Shown: positions 33,287 to 43,074 of the stretch, in pieces
How the letters are laid out: each line of letters starts with the position of its first letter
Position numbering within the stretch: position 1 is the stretch's first letter
Source of the DNA: VMDH01 sp038108875
GTDB lineage: Bacteria > Pseudomonadota > Gammaproteobacteria > Magnimaribacterales > D2472
DNA length: 64,000 nucleotides
Assembly: GCA_038108875.1 (NCBI GenBank)
Contig: JAYNII010000001.1
Span: 62,001-126,000 of the forward strand
Direction of reading: 5' to 3'
Program-made: the position numbers and the translations under genes
Notes under the pieces: generated by a model
Seen by the model: only the letters and a program-made list of their open reading frames with translations
Told to the model about the DNA's origin: nothing
The model's database searches: none

Positions 33287-35838
33287 TATTTAAGCTCAAT
33301 TCCAAAATCATTTGCTGAAATACTCACTGATTTTTTTCTATCTAACCCACCAGAAATAATAAGTTCTGCGAGAGGGTTCTGAACATATTTTTCAATAGTT
33401 CGTTTTATTGGTCGCGCTCCAAATTTCTTATCAAACCCTTTTTTTGCTAACCAACTGATTGCTTTGTCATCAAATTTTATATTTATTTCTTGTGATTCTA
33501 GGTTTCCAATAAGCTTATCAAGTTGAATTGATAAAATATCATTGATATGTTCTTCGGTTAGGGCATTAAAAATGAGCACATCATCCAAGCGATTCAAAAA
33601 TTCTGGTTTAAAGAAAGCATTGACCTCGTCCATGATTTTTTCTTCAACTGCTTTATTAATAGATTTGCCCTCAGGATATAATTTAGATCCAAGGTTAGAA
33701 GTCATGATCAAAACGGTGTTCGTGAAATCTACCGTTCTTCCTTGACCGTCAGTCAGTCTTCCGTCATCAAGTAATTGCAATAGAACGTTGTAGACATCAG
33801 GATGGGCTTTTTCAATCTCATCTAATAAAACAATTTGATAAGGTTTTCGTCTTACAGATTCTGTTAATGCTCCGCCTTGTTCATAACCAACATAACCAGG
33901 AGGAGAGCCAATCATTCTTGAAATTGAATGCTTTTCCATATACTCAGACATATCCAGTCTTGTCATAGCATTACGATCGTTAAATAAATATTCGGCAAGG
34001 GCTTTAGTCAGCTCTGTTTTTCCTACACCTGTAGGACCCAAGAATAAGAAAGAACCGATAGGTCTGCTTTCATCGCTGAGGCCCGCTCTAGATCTTCTGA
34101 TCGCATTAGAAACAGACTGCAAAGCATGCTTTTGTCCTACAACTTTTTTTTCAAGATACTCCTCGATTTTAAGGAGTCTTACTTTTTCTTCTTCTAAGAT
34201 ATTGCTCACTGGAATACCTGTCCATCTATGGACAACCTGAGCAATTTCTTTTTCGGTAACTTCTTCTTCTAACATGCCTTCGCCGCTAGCTTCATCCGAG
34301 CTCCTAATAAGATCCTCTAATTCTGGTATTTTTCCATATTTCAGTTCTCCAGCTTTTGCCCAATCCTGATTTCTTTCGGCAATTTCTAACTCTAATTTCA
34401 CTTTATCTAATTGTTCTCTAATAGATTGTATGGAAACCAACTTTTCCTTTTGGCTTAACCATCTACCTGTAAGGTCGCTTGATGTTGATTCTAGTGCCTT
34501 AAGCTGTTCATCAATTTCAGCAAGCCTCTGTTTAGACTTTTTATCATCTTCCTTCAGTAATGCTTCTTTTTCTATCTTTAACTGGCCGATTTTCCTATCG
34601 ATAGATTCGAGTTCTTCTGGCTTGCTGTCAGCTTGCATCCTTATAGAAGAGGCAGCTTCATCAATTAAATCGATAGCTTTATCTGGTAAAAATCTATTGT
34701 TGATATATCTTGAAGATAGTTTTACTGCGCTTAAGACAGCATTATCTGAAATTCTAACTCCATGATGAATTTCGTATTTTTCTTTAAGTCCTCTGAGAAT
34801 AGCGATTGCATCATCTATTGAAGGTTCTTCAATGAGTACGGTTTGATATCTCCTAGCTAAAGCAGCATCTTTCTCTATGTATTGACGATACTCATCCAGT
34901 GTTGTTGCTCCAATCATGTGCAACTCACCTCTTGCGAGAGCGGGCTTCAGCATATTGGATGCATCCATTGCGCCATCGGTTTTTCCAGCTCCAACCAAAG
35001 TATGCAATTCATCTAAAAATAGAATAATTTCTCCATTTTTTGATTTGATTTGATCCAGAACTGATTTAAGACGTTCTTCAAATTCTCCTCTGTATTTAGA
35101 ACCAGCTAGAAGTGCTGCCATATCCAAAGAGAGAATAGTTTTATTTTTAATTCCTTCTGGAACATCGTTGTTGACTATTCTTTGGGCGATACCTTCAATT
35201 ATGGCTGTTTTACCCACTCCTGGATCACCAATTAACACAGGGTTATTTTTAGTTCTTCTTGAGAGGACTTGAATGGAACGTCTAATTTCTTCATTGCGCC
35301 CAATCACGGGATCAAGTTTTCCTTCTCTAGCAAGATCAGTAATGTTTATGGTAAATTTTTCAAGAGCTCCTAGAGTATACTCACCAGTTTCAGAGTCAAT
35401 TTTTTGTCCATTCCTTTTTTGAATTACAAATTTCCTAAATTTATTAGTGTCTAAATTATGTTCTCTTACAATTTTTTGAATTGCAGAATCCGGAGAGGAA
35501 ATGCACTGTATTAATAAATTATCAATTGCCACATATTGATCATTAAAGTCAGCTAGTCTCTTCTCGGCTTCTTGAAATATTTTAAGCGCCGCAGTATCTA
35601 TACCTTGACCCTGAGGGTTTTTGACCACAGGCAGGCTTTTTATAGCTTGATCAGTGCTTTGAATGAATGCTTGGGTATTTTGCTGAAAGGCAATCAATAA
35701 ATTTATTGCAATCGATTCATCCAAGATTGCCCGCAAGAGGTGCGATGGAGTAATTAACTGATTATTGTTATCCACTGCATAGCCTTGTGCTTTCATAACA
35801 CAATTTCTGGATGATTCAGTGAATTTCATTAAATTCAT
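33283..35838 (-). CDS. clpB: ATP-dependent disaggregase ClpB
   Basis: 851 residues from the ATG at 35838, giving MNLMKFTESSRNCVMKAQ, the standard ClpB start (the second ATG at 35829 is equally possible). The open frame runs on to 35952, but that extension has no similarity and would overlap the divergent DUF2237 gene. N-domain, first AAA+ with GDPGVGKT, a coiled-coil M domain (about 395-525) and second AAA+ with GPTGVGKT are present in order, and GSPPGYVGY is the pore loop of the second ring. With DnaK it dissolves protein aggregates after stress. A sigma32-like promoter lies just upstream. Confidence 0.95.
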   Translation of the reverse strand: MNLMKFTESSRNCVMKAQGYAVDNNNQLITPSHLLRAILDESIAINLLIAFQQNTQAFIQSTDQAIKSLPVVKNPQGQGIDTAALKIFQEAEKRLADFNDQYVAIDNLLIQCISSPDSAIQKIVREHNLDTNKFRKFVIQKRNGQKIDSETGEYTLGALEKFTINITDLAREGKLDPVIGRNEEIRRSIQVLSRRTKNNPVLIGDPGVGKTAIIEGIAQRIVNNDVPEGIKNKTILSLDMAALLAGSKYRGEFEERLKSVLDQIKSKNGEIILFLDELHTLVGAGKTDGAMDASNMLKPALARGELHMIGATTLDEYRQYIEKDAALARRYQTVLIEEPSIDDAIAILRGLKEKYEIHHGVRISDNAVLSAVKLSSRYINNRFLPDKAIDLIDEAASSIRMQADSKPEELESIDRKIGQLKIEKEALLKEDDKKSKQRLAEIDEQLKALESTSSDLTGRWLSQKEKLVSIQSIREQLDKVKLELEIAERNQDWAKAGELKYGKIPELEDLIRSSDEASGEGMLEEEVTEKEIAQVVHRWTGIPVSNILEEEKVRLLKIEEYLEKKVVGQKHALQSVSNAIRRSRAGLSDESRPIGSFLFLGPTGVGKTELTKALAEYLFNDRNAMTRLDMSEYMEKHSISRMIGSPPGYVGYEQGGALTESVRRKPYQIVLLDEIEKAHPDVYNVLLQLLDDGRLTDGQGRTVDFTNTVLIMTSNLGSKLYPEGKSINKAVEEKIMDEVNAFFKPEFLNRLDDVLIFNALTEEHINDILSIQLDKLIGNLESQEINIKFDDKAISWLAKKGFDKKFGARPIKRTIEKYVQNPLAELIISGGLDRKKSVSISANDFGIELKY

Positions 35839-35847
35839 ATTTAATAT

Positions 35848-35873
35848 ATATGGGCAGCAAAACATAAATTCAA
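35848..35873 (-). promoter_or_regulatory. Possible heat-shock (sigma32-type) promoter of clpB
   Basis: On the minus strand TTGAA (35869-35873) is followed after 14 nt by CCCATAT (35848-35854), close to the sigma32 pattern of CTTGAA and CCCCATNT. Initiation would be about 7 nt downstream, almost at the clpB start codons, so the leader would be very short. Confidence 0.4.
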
Positions 35874-35897
35874 TTAGAAAATATTTATAATATTTGT

Positions 35898-36266
35898 ATG
35901 GAGCAGTTAAACGTATTTGGGGAACCTCTTGAGTTGTGTTGTGATAACCCAATTACAGGATTTATTAGAGACGGTTTTTGCAAACAACATCTCATGGATC
36001 GAGGTTTACATACAGTATGCGCCTTAATGACTGATGATTTTCTTAGGTTCTCAAAAGCTCAGGGAAATGATCTATCTACGCCCATGCCGGAATTTAACTT
36101 TCCTGGTTTAAAAGCAGGAGATAGATGGTGTCTATGCGCGATGAGATGGGTTGAAGCATACGAATTCGGCAAAGCCCCTAAAATTTTTCTTCGCGATTCC
36201 CACGAGCAAATATTAGAACTGGTTGAATTAGAGATATTACAAAAATTTGCTTTAGATTTAAATTAG
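35898..36266 (+). CDS. DUF2237 family protein
   Basis: 122 residues. The course NVFGEPLELCCDNPITGFIRDGFC, then DRGLHTVCALMTDDFLRFSK, GNDLSTPMPEF, FPGLKAGDRWCLCAMRW and KAPKIFLRDSHEQ is the full DUF2237 pattern with conserved cysteines (a CC pair near residue 18, CLCA near 75). Small, cytoplasmic; function unknown. It is divergent from clpB, and its stop abuts the stop of the convergent P450 gene with no gap (TAG|CTA). Confidence 0.85.
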   Translation: MEQLNVFGEPLELCCDNPITGFIRDGFCKQHLMDRGLHTVCALMTDDFLRFSKAQGNDLSTPMPEFNFPGLKAGDRWCLCAMRWVEAYEFGKAPKIFLRDSHEQILELVELEILQKFALDLN

Positions 36267-37619
36267 CTATTCAGCAGTAAATTTTACAGGCATTTCTTGG
36301 ATAGCATGGACAAAGTTATTGGGTGCTACTTTCCATTCGCCTTCGTAGTGCATATCGGGAAAACGCGCAAGTATTTGGGAGTATGCTTCTTGCAATTGCA
36401 TTAAAGCTATAGGCTTTCCTAGACAGGTGTGTCTTCCTATACCAAATGCTAGATGTTTATCAGCATTAGATCTTTCAATATTGAAATGATTGGGGTTGTC
36501 GAATACTTTAGGATCTCGATTGGCCGCTCCATACCACATAATAATTTTTTCTCCAGGGCCAATGCGCTGTTTTCCGATGATTGCCTCCTGAGTAGAAGTT
36601 CTTCTCATATGAATTACTGGCGATATCATCCTAATGGATTCTTGTACAAAATTTGGTAATAATTCCATATTAGCAAGCAGCAATTCTTTTTGATCTGGAA
36701 ATTCAGTTAGCAATTTAATAGCACCACTTAAAGTATTTCTGGTAGTGTCATTTCCAGCAAAAATAATTAACAGCCATGATCCATCTAAAAACTCATCGCT
36801 TAACTGTTCGCCTTCTAGCTCAGCATTCGCAATTGCAGAAAGGAGATCATTGTCAGGATTTTGTCTTTTCTTAATAAGGATATCTCTTCCGTATTCAAAC
36901 ATTTCATCAACCATAGCGTTAAACATTGCAATCGTATTTTCATCTGGAGTTGCTGCAGTTTCTCCTGCCAATTCTTTACGATACGATTCAACTTGAAAAT
37001 GTTGAGCTAACTCAAGAAACTCCATCCAAGAAACTAATTTTTGCCGATCAGATTCAGGAATTCCTAAAATCTCAGACAATGTAAATATCGGTAATTGTTG
37101 AGAAAAATGTTGAACTAAGTTACAAGAACCCATTGGAGCTATAACATCCAATAGTTGAGTAACTTTTGTCTTAACTTTTTTGTGGAGTTCATTCACATAG
37201 CCTGGCTTAAAGAATGGCATATGCTCCTTTCTCAAGTTTAAGTGAAGATCTCCATCAAGATTAAGCATGTGATCAATAGAGCTTCTCCAAAGTTTAGGAT
37301 GGCGCCTTGCTTCTTCACCCAAAGTCATAAGGGTTCCAGTACATAGTTGCGAAGAAAATATTTTAGGATTCATTGAAACGTATTGAATATCTTCGTAGCT
37401 AGTCAGGGACCAAAACCCAGGATCTAAATCGTATTCTGCGCGATGATGATATAGCACAGGCGCATTTTCTCTGCATTCATCGTAAAGTTCGAATGGGTGG
37501 CCCTTGGTAAATAAATCAATATCTACCATAGATCTCGAAATTTTATGCGAATAGGCCAAGTCAAAAGCCGGTTTGTTAATAACCGTTTTTACAACTTCAT
37601 TAGAGATCGATAAAGCCAC
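36267..37619 (-). CDS. Cytochrome P450
   Basis: 450 residues, soluble bacterial type with no membrane anchor. Heme ligand Cys399 in AFGIGRHTCLGKPIALMQL, the I-helix oxygen-activation motif FAGNDTTR (287-294) and the K-helix ExxR in ESIR (327-330) are intact. It would hydroxylate a small hydrophobic substrate with electrons from ferredoxin or similar; no redox partner gene adjoins, though a rubredoxin gene lies 7 kb away. The sequence resembles P450s linked to steroid or terpene oxidation, but I cannot assign a subfamily. A single gene, 9 nt downstream of the M16 peptidase. Confidence 0.93.
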   Translation of the reverse strand: MALSISNEVVKTVINKPAFDLAYSHKISRSMVDIDLFTKGHPFELYDECRENAPVLYHHRAEYDLDPGFWSLTSYEDIQYVSMNPKIFSSQLCTGTLMTLGEEARRHPKLWRSSIDHMLNLDGDLHLNLRKEHMPFFKPGYVNELHKKVKTKVTQLLDVIAPMGSCNLVQHFSQQLPIFTLSEILGIPESDRQKLVSWMEFLELAQHFQVESYRKELAGETAATPDENTIAMFNAMVDEMFEYGRDILIKKRQNPDNDLLSAIANAELEGEQLSDEFLDGSWLLIIFAGNDTTRNTLSGAIKLLTEFPDQKELLLANMELLPNFVQESIRMISPVIHMRRTSTQEAIIGKQRIGPGEKIIMWYGAANRDPKVFDNPNHFNIERSNADKHLAFGIGRHTCLGKPIALMQLQEAYSQILARFPDMHYEGEWKVAPNNFVHAIQEMPVKFTAE

Positions 37620-37628
37620 TCAATTCCT

Positions 37629-40352
37629 TTAAACGTCTATTACTATAACTTCGCCAATACCAAGATCTCTAATATCTTTTTCGATTTTATTTAGATCACC
37701 AACTATCAACCAAGTCCACTGATTCGGCTTTACATATTTAGAAGTCGCAGACCTTACTTCTTTTAGGCTAGGTTGGCTAAGCAAATCTGCTAACTCGTCT
37801 AAGTAAGAAGTGCTTCTTGAATATTCAGCAATATCTCTCACTCCTCCCAGAAGAGCGCCTAGCGTTTCAAATTGACCTGGTAACCTAAGAGTTCTTGAAG
37901 CCTTGGCTTTAGTTAACTCATCGCTGGTAACGGGATTAGATGATAAATATTCGTCATATTCTCTGATCAATTCTTTAATAGATGGAATGGTTGCATCGGT
38001 TTGTACGGGAGCGGTAACCAATAGAGCTCTCTGGCCTTTAGCATCGCTTAGTCTAGTTCTTACTCCGTACGACCAGCTTTTATCTTCTCTTAGATTCATA
38101 TTAATTCTTGAAGTAAAACTGCCCCCAATAGGATAGTTCATGTAATCAATTAATATTTCATCCTCTGAACCCGTAGGAGGCACCAGTTGTCCTGCCAAAA
38201 TATATGATTGGATAGCATTAGGTTTATTGATCAGATAAACCTTTCTGGTTTGGGGAAGTGCTACATCAAAAAGCTCAACTTTCTCTGGTGTTTTTGCAGC
38301 TTGCCAATTAGACGTTTTTTCATTGAGCAGAGTTACGGCTTCTGAAAGTGAAATATCTCCAACGACCACAAATGTTGTTTGTAAGGGATTAATAGCATTT
38401 TGATAGTATTTAAATAATTTATCTTTGGTTACATTATTAATTGTTTCAGTAGTTCCAGAACCTGTAAGAGGTTTTCCATATGGATGATCGCTTCCGTAAA
38501 GGATTTTTCCTATGTTCCTAAACGCAACAGCGGTGGGTTGATTTTCTTCTTGCTTGATTCCAGCTAGCACCTGTTTTTGAATCCTATCAATTTCTGCTTG
38601 AGGAAAGGTTGGAGTTTCTATGGTTTCAAAAACTAAATCCAAGGTAGCGCTTAGGTTATCCTTGAGGCTAGACAAAGAAATGCTTGATGAATCCAAGGAA
38701 GCGCCATAGCCAACATTTGATCCCAATGCATCAATTTTAGAGGCCCAAGACATTGAATCATTCTTCTTGGTACCCTCATTAAGCATGTCCATGGCAAAAT
38801 TTAGATAGCCCAACTCTTCTTCAGATTCTTGAGAATATCCGTAGTCAAACATTAAAGTCATTTCTACAAGCGGTACATCTCTTCTTGTGGCAAGTACTAG
38901 TTTAGAGCCATTATTGAGGGTTGCAGTTTCTACTTTAGGAAAAGCAAAGGAAACTTTGTCATTTGGATAGGGAACTCCTGCGCTTCTATCAACATTAGTT
39001 GCTACAGTGCTAAACTTTTCTTCTGGGTTAATGATAAGAGTATAGGGATTTTCATCAATCCAGCTCTGCATCGCTAATTTAATATCTTTAGCAGAAGTTG
39101 ACATAAGAGTTTCTAAATAATCTTTATAACAACCTGGATTCTTAGCATAGGTTTGACAGGTTGCAAGAATATCTGATTTTCCTCCAAATCCACCAATTCG
39201 CTGAATGCCTCTTACAAATCCGGCATAGTTTTGTGTTTTAGTATTTTCTAGAAGGGTTTTATCTGGACCCTTACTTAAGAAATCCAACAGGACCTCATCC
39301 ATCATTGCTTCAACGGCTTCAACGTTAGAATCAGGTGCTACATTGGCAACTAAGATAAATTGACCTGCAATCTCTCTGTCGTAGTAGAAAGCTGAAACGG
39401 AAGTGGCAATTTGATTCTCATAAACAAGTTTTTTATACATTGGAGAATTTTTTCCACCTGTTAGAGTAGAGGCAGCTAAATCAAAAAATATAGCTTCATC
39501 GGTTTCAGTTCCTGGAACATTCCAAACTTTATATATTCTTGATTGAGGGACGTTATCGGTCATTATTTCGCGCTTGGCTTCTTGTCTCTTTGCAACCCAG
39601 GTATCAGGTTTTGTCAGCGTAGGACCAGCAGGAATATCACCAAAGTATGTTGTAACTTTTTCTTTGGCTGTTTCTAGATCTATGTCTCCGGCAAGAACTA
39701 GAACTGCGTTGTTAGGGCCATAGTAGGTCTTAAACCAATCCTGCACATCTTCCATAGAAGCGGCATTCAAATCTTCCATATAGCCAATGGTTGACCAAGA
39801 ATAGGGGTGTCCCTCAGGATAAGCTCCCTTTGCTATAGTAATGAATGCTTTTCCATAAGGACTGTTTTCACCTTGTCTTTTTTCATTCTGAACAACCCCG
39901 CGTTGTTCATCTAGCTTCTCTTGATCAATAACTCCTAAGATATGACCCATTCTGTCTGATTCCATCCATAGTGCTAAATCAAGAGCATTGGTCGGGACAT
40001 TTTGAAAATAATTTGTTCGATCGCTGTTAGTTGTACCGTTTTGATCAGTAGAACCAATCTTTTCAAATGGCTCAAAGTACTCACTATTATAGTTTTCTGT
40101 TCCGTTGAACATTAAATGCTCAAATAAGTGTGCAAAACCTGTTTTGCCTATTTTTTCATTTTTAGATCCTACGTGATACCAAACATTAACTGCAACCATT
40201 GGGACTTTTCTATCCTCATGAACAATGACTGTTAAGCCGTTATCTAAGGTAAAGGAATCGTATTGAATTTCAGGGATTTCATTAGCTAGAACCGAAAGAT
40301 TAAAATTTAAAATTAAGCATAAGCTTAAAAGATTTAGTGAGTTTTTTTTCAT
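37629..40352 (-). CDS. M16-family zinc metallopeptidase, two-domain
   Basis: 907 residues from the ATG at 40352, which has GGAGG at 40361-40365 eight bases upstream; a start five codons earlier is possible but lacks a ribosome site. A signal peptide (MKKNSLNLLSLCLILNFNLSVLA) directs export. The inverted zinc motif HLFEH is at 75-79 (ligands His75 and His79, base Glu78), and a second, inactive M16 half begins near residue 480 (ATLNNGSKLVLATRRDVPLV). It probably degrades peptides in the periplasm. It is likely co-transcribed with the P450 (9 nt apart). Confidence 0.9.
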   Translation of the reverse strand: MKKNSLNLLSLCLILNFNLSVLANEIPEIQYDSFTLDNGLTVIVHEDRKVPMVAVNVWYHVGSKNEKIGKTGFAHLFEHLMFNGTENYNSEYFEPFEKIGSTDQNGTTNSDRTNYFQNVPTNALDLALWMESDRMGHILGVIDQEKLDEQRGVVQNEKRQGENSPYGKAFITIAKGAYPEGHPYSWSTIGYMEDLNAASMEDVQDWFKTYYGPNNAVLVLAGDIDLETAKEKVTTYFGDIPAGPTLTKPDTWVAKRQEAKREIMTDNVPQSRIYKVWNVPGTETDEAIFFDLAASTLTGGKNSPMYKKLVYENQIATSVSAFYYDREIAGQFILVANVAPDSNVEAVEAMMDEVLLDFLSKGPDKTLLENTKTQNYAGFVRGIQRIGGFGGKSDILATCQTYAKNPGCYKDYLETLMSTSAKDIKLAMQSWIDENPYTLIINPEEKFSTVATNVDRSAGVPYPNDKVSFAFPKVETATLNNGSKLVLATRRDVPLVEMTLMFDYGYSQESEEELGYLNFAMDMLNEGTKKNDSMSWASKIDALGSNVGYGASLDSSSISLSSLKDNLSATLDLVFETIETPTFPQAEIDRIQKQVLAGIKQEENQPTAVAFRNIGKILYGSDHPYGKPLTGSGTTETINNVTKDKLFKYYQNAINPLQTTFVVVGDISLSEAVTLLNEKTSNWQAAKTPEKVELFDVALPQTRKVYLINKPNAIQSYILAGQLVPPTGSEDEILIDYMNYPIGGSFTSRINMNLREDKSWSYGVRTRLSDAKGQRALLVTAPVQTDATIPSIKELIREYDEYLSSNPVTSDELTKAKASRTLRLPGQFETLGALLGGVRDIAEYSRSTSYLDELADLLSQPSLKEVRSATSKYVKPNQWTWLIVGDLNKIEKDIRDLGIGEVIVIDV

Positions 40353-40430
40353 ATGGGATACCTCCATTGGCTTCGACCGTTTATTATAGTAAAAGTTCTA
40401 TATAAATGTTATTTCTCTGGAGATTTATAA

Positions 40431-42059
40431 ATGAGATTGTTTTTTCTAATTGCGAGTTTACTTTTAATAGGTTGTAACAAAGATTCTGTAAAGTTTTTAG
40501 AATCCACTGATCAACGATTGCACAGTTGGATTAAAGACATATCCTCCGATGAGTTTCAGGGTAGGGAACCAGGAACTTTAGGTGCACAGCTTGCTAAGAA
40601 CTACATTGCTCAACAGCTCTCAAATTTAAATCTAACTCCATTATCTGGAGATTCATTTTTTTTAAAAGTGCCGACATCAAAGATTACCCTTAAAGAACAG
40701 TCCTACGCAACGATTACGTTTAGAAATCAAGACCGAAGACTTGAAACCGGTAAAGAAATTGTTTTTTGGACAAAGCATGCTGCTGAATATAAAAAAATAA
40801 GAGATAGTGAGCTGGTATTTGTAGGTTACGGAATTGTAGCTCCTGAGTACAATTGGAATGATTACAAAGGGCTAGATGTTCGAGGCAAGACGGTTGTGAT
40901 ACTTATCAACGATCCAGGTTTTGAGACTGGAAATCTTCGTTTATTTAATGGTAAATCAATGACTTATTACGGTAGATGGACTTATAAATTTGAAGAAGCT
41001 GCTCGCCAAGGCGCTGCTGCAGCTATTATTTTGCATGAAGAAGAACCTGCAGCTTATCCTTGGACAGTAGTTCAAAATAGTTGGCAAGGTCCGCAATTAG
41101 ATTTATTAAGAGAGGATTTGGGAGCCTCTAGGGCAACTTTAGAAGGCTGGATTCCGCATGATGTATTTGATGGCATTATTCAATACACGGGTTTTAATTA
41201 TTCATCATTAAAAGACATTGCTTTATCAGAAACATTTCAACCTTTTACCTTACGTGGTCTAAGTTTATCAACTGAAATCTACAACGAGGTTGAATACATC
41301 TCTTCTCACAATTTAGCTGCTGTTCAAAAAGGTGCTAAGTATCCAGATGAATATATTCTTTTCACTGCTCATTGGGATCATTTAGGAATTTTAGAAGGTG
41401 ATTCTGCTGATGATTTGATAATGAATGGTGCGGTTGATAATGCTACTGGAGTTTCTTCAGTTCTAGAGTTTGCCTATAGATTTTCACAAAAACCCCCTGA
41501 AAGATCGATTATTTATTTATTTGTAACTTTGGAAGAATCTGGATTGTTGGGCTCGGAATATTTTGCTGCATATCCTCCAGTCCCTCTAAATCATATAGTT
41601 GCAGGATTTAACTTTGATGGCATACAGCCTACTGGTAAGACAAATGATATGGTTGTAATTGGGTACGGAGCATCTGAATTGGAAGATTTGTTAGAGGAAG
41701 AGCTTTTAAAACAAGGAAGATACGTTAACCCTGATCCTAATCCAGAAAAAGGTTATTTTTACAGATCAGACCATATAAGTTTCGCAAAGCGCGGGGTTCC
41801 AATGTTATACGCTGACAGCGGGTCAGACCTAGAAAATGGAGGAAGACTTGCTGGGCTTAAGATGGAGGAAGAATACCGTCTAAATTATTATCATGCGGTA
41901 GGAGATGAATACGATCCTTCTTGGAATTTAGAAGGACTTACCCAATCGATTGACACTGTGTATGCGATTTCATCTGAATTAGCAAATTCACAGGCTTGGC
42001 CAAATTGGTATGAAGGTAACGAATTTAGAGCAATAAGAGATAGTTCAAGAACTCAGTAA
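40431..42059 (+). CDS. M28-family zinc aminopeptidase, lipoprotein
   Basis: 542 residues. The leader MRLFFLIASLLLIGC has a lipobox cysteine at 15. A PA-type insert (about 100-260) precedes the M28 domain: FTAHWDHLG carries the first metal-binding His and Asp, VDNATGVSSVLEFA the bridging Asp, TLEESGLLGSEYF the catalytic Glu pair and SDHISFAKRGVP the last His. It would cleave N-terminal residues from peptides outside the inner membrane. It is divergent from the M16 peptidase; together they suggest peptide scavenging. Confidence 0.9.
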   Translation: MRLFFLIASLLLIGCNKDSVKFLESTDQRLHSWIKDISSDEFQGREPGTLGAQLAKNYIAQQLSNLNLTPLSGDSFFLKVPTSKITLKEQSYATITFRNQDRRLETGKEIVFWTKHAAEYKKIRDSELVFVGYGIVAPEYNWNDYKGLDVRGKTVVILINDPGFETGNLRLFNGKSMTYYGRWTYKFEEAARQGAAAAIILHEEEPAAYPWTVVQNSWQGPQLDLLREDLGASRATLEGWIPHDVFDGIIQYTGFNYSSLKDIALSETFQPFTLRGLSLSTEIYNEVEYISSHNLAAVQKGAKYPDEYILFTAHWDHLGILEGDSADDLIMNGAVDNATGVSSVLEFAYRFSQKPPERSIIYLFVTLEESGLLGSEYFAAYPPVPLNHIVAGFNFDGIQPTGKTNDMVVIGYGASELEDLLEEELLKQGRYVNPDPNPEKGYFYRSDHISFAKRGVPMLYADSGSDLENGGRLAGLKMEEEYRLNYYHAVGDEYDPSWNLEGLTQSIDTVYAISSELANSQAWPNWYEGNEFRAIRDSSRTQ

Positions 42060-42922
42060 AGCTCTTGCACCATGCATCTTGCTGAACCGCCGCCTATTTT
42101 CTCGATATTGTCTAAGTCGACAACAAGTAATTTAGAGTAATATTCGTTTAGTATTAAAAGCTGTTCTTTTGATAGGACTGAATTGGCGCTTTTAGACATC
42201 AATAATAACAACTCATTGTTTTTATTTTGCACTTCAAGCATATTTCCACAAAATGCTTCAAGCTGAGTTTTAGAAAAATTTATTATTCTTCTGTTTTGCT
42301 CAATTTTATTTTTAACTAAATTTAGATCTTGGGGATGAATTACGTCTAGGCAAATTCCAGCTATAGAAGTACCGATCCACATTACTACGTTGGTATGATA
42401 AATCGGCTTATCTGCAAAAGATGAGCTAAAGGAAACCAGTTCAAACCCCTTTTTCTTAGACCAATCTTTTGCTAGGTCAAGATTCGAGCGTGAGGATATT
42501 GAGCAATAGGCAATGTTGTTTATCCTATCCATAACCAAGGAGCTAGTACTCTCAAGAGCAATCCCTTTTAACTCTTCTTCTGCAAAATCTATGTCTATAT
42601 GGTATTTGCTTAGTAGCTTAGTTAAGCTTGGATTATTTCTTTCTATTTTTCTATTCGGGGCTTCCATTGCAAATAGATCTAAGGTTTTATCTCTGTAAGT
42701 GGTAAACCAATTCGGAAAAATTGCATCTGGAGCATTTTCGATAGCTTGAAATTCAACAATATCAACTCCTGAATCAGTTAATGTTTGTCTCATAGCATGC
42801 CATTCACTATGACAATTAGCTCGGTTTCCAGATTTTTTTTGAAATACATTAGTTAGGGCAGTTTGATTATTGGGTCCAAAATAATCTGGCCTTACCATGA
42901 CTAACTTTGAAGTAGATTGCAT
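42053..42922 (-). CDS. ctlX: Guanidino-hydrolase of the CtlX (amidinotransferase-like) family
   Basis: 289 residues of the pentein fold. LVMVRPDYFGPNNQT at the start, FPNWFTTY (substrate Asp/Glu region preceded by DAIFPNW), the catalytic His in YHTNVVMWIG and Cys283 in GGGSARCMV near the C-terminus are those of citrulline-utilisation hydrolase CtlX and related arginine deiminase-like enzymes. It would hydrolyse citrulline, arginine or a methylated guanidine. Its start is 14 nt downstream of tRNA-Arg(ACG), and its end overlaps the convergent M28 gene by 7 nt. Confidence 0.82.
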   Translation of the reverse strand: MQSTSKLVMVRPDYFGPNNQTALTNVFQKKSGNRANCHSEWHAMRQTLTDSGVDIVEFQAIENAPDAIFPNWFTTYRDKTLDLFAMEAPNRKIERNNPSLTKLLSKYHIDIDFAEEELKGIALESTSSLVMDRINNIAYCSISSRSNLDLAKDWSKKKGFELVSFSSSFADKPIYHTNVVMWIGTSIAGICLDVIHPQDLNLVKNKIEQNRRIINFSKTQLEAFCGNMLEVQNKNNELLLLMSKSANSVLSKEQLLILNEYYSKLLVVDLDNIEKIGGGSARCMVQELY

Positions 42923-42936
42923 ACAGTTAATTTTAG

Positions 42937-43013
42937 TGGCGCGCCCGGAGAGGTTCGAACTCCCGACCCCCAGGTTCGTAGCCTGGTACTCTATCCAGCT
43001 GAGCTACGGGCGC
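42937..43013 (-). tRNA. tRNA-Arg (anticodon ACG)
   Basis: A 77-nt cloverleaf on the minus strand: acceptor GCGCCCG/CGGGCGC, D stem GCTC/GAGT-type, anticodon stem CCAGG/CCTGG with loop CTACGAA (anticodon complement of 42977-42979 = ACG, edited to ICG in most bacteria), T arm GGGAG-TTCGAAC-CTCTC, discriminator G and encoded CCA. It is closely similar in sequence to the Arg-TCG gene at 27.9 kb. Confidence 0.96.
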
Positions 43014-43074
43014 ATTAGGGTATTTTAATCAAAAGAATCCGTATAAGATATCTGTTGAGACCACTATAACCTTC

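Noticed and set aside
35879..35895. Palindrome AAATATT-TAT-AATATTT before DUF2237
   Set aside because: Short and purely A/T; expected by chance in this DNA.
35839..35952. 38-residue N-terminal extension of ClpB
   Set aside because: It has no ClpB similarity, overlaps the divergent DUF2237 gene and lies across the likely promoter.
36264..36269. Back-to-back stop codons TAG|CTA between DUF2237 and the P450 as a regulatory palindrome
   Set aside because: A six-base palindrome arises naturally when two convergent genes end with TAG at the same point.
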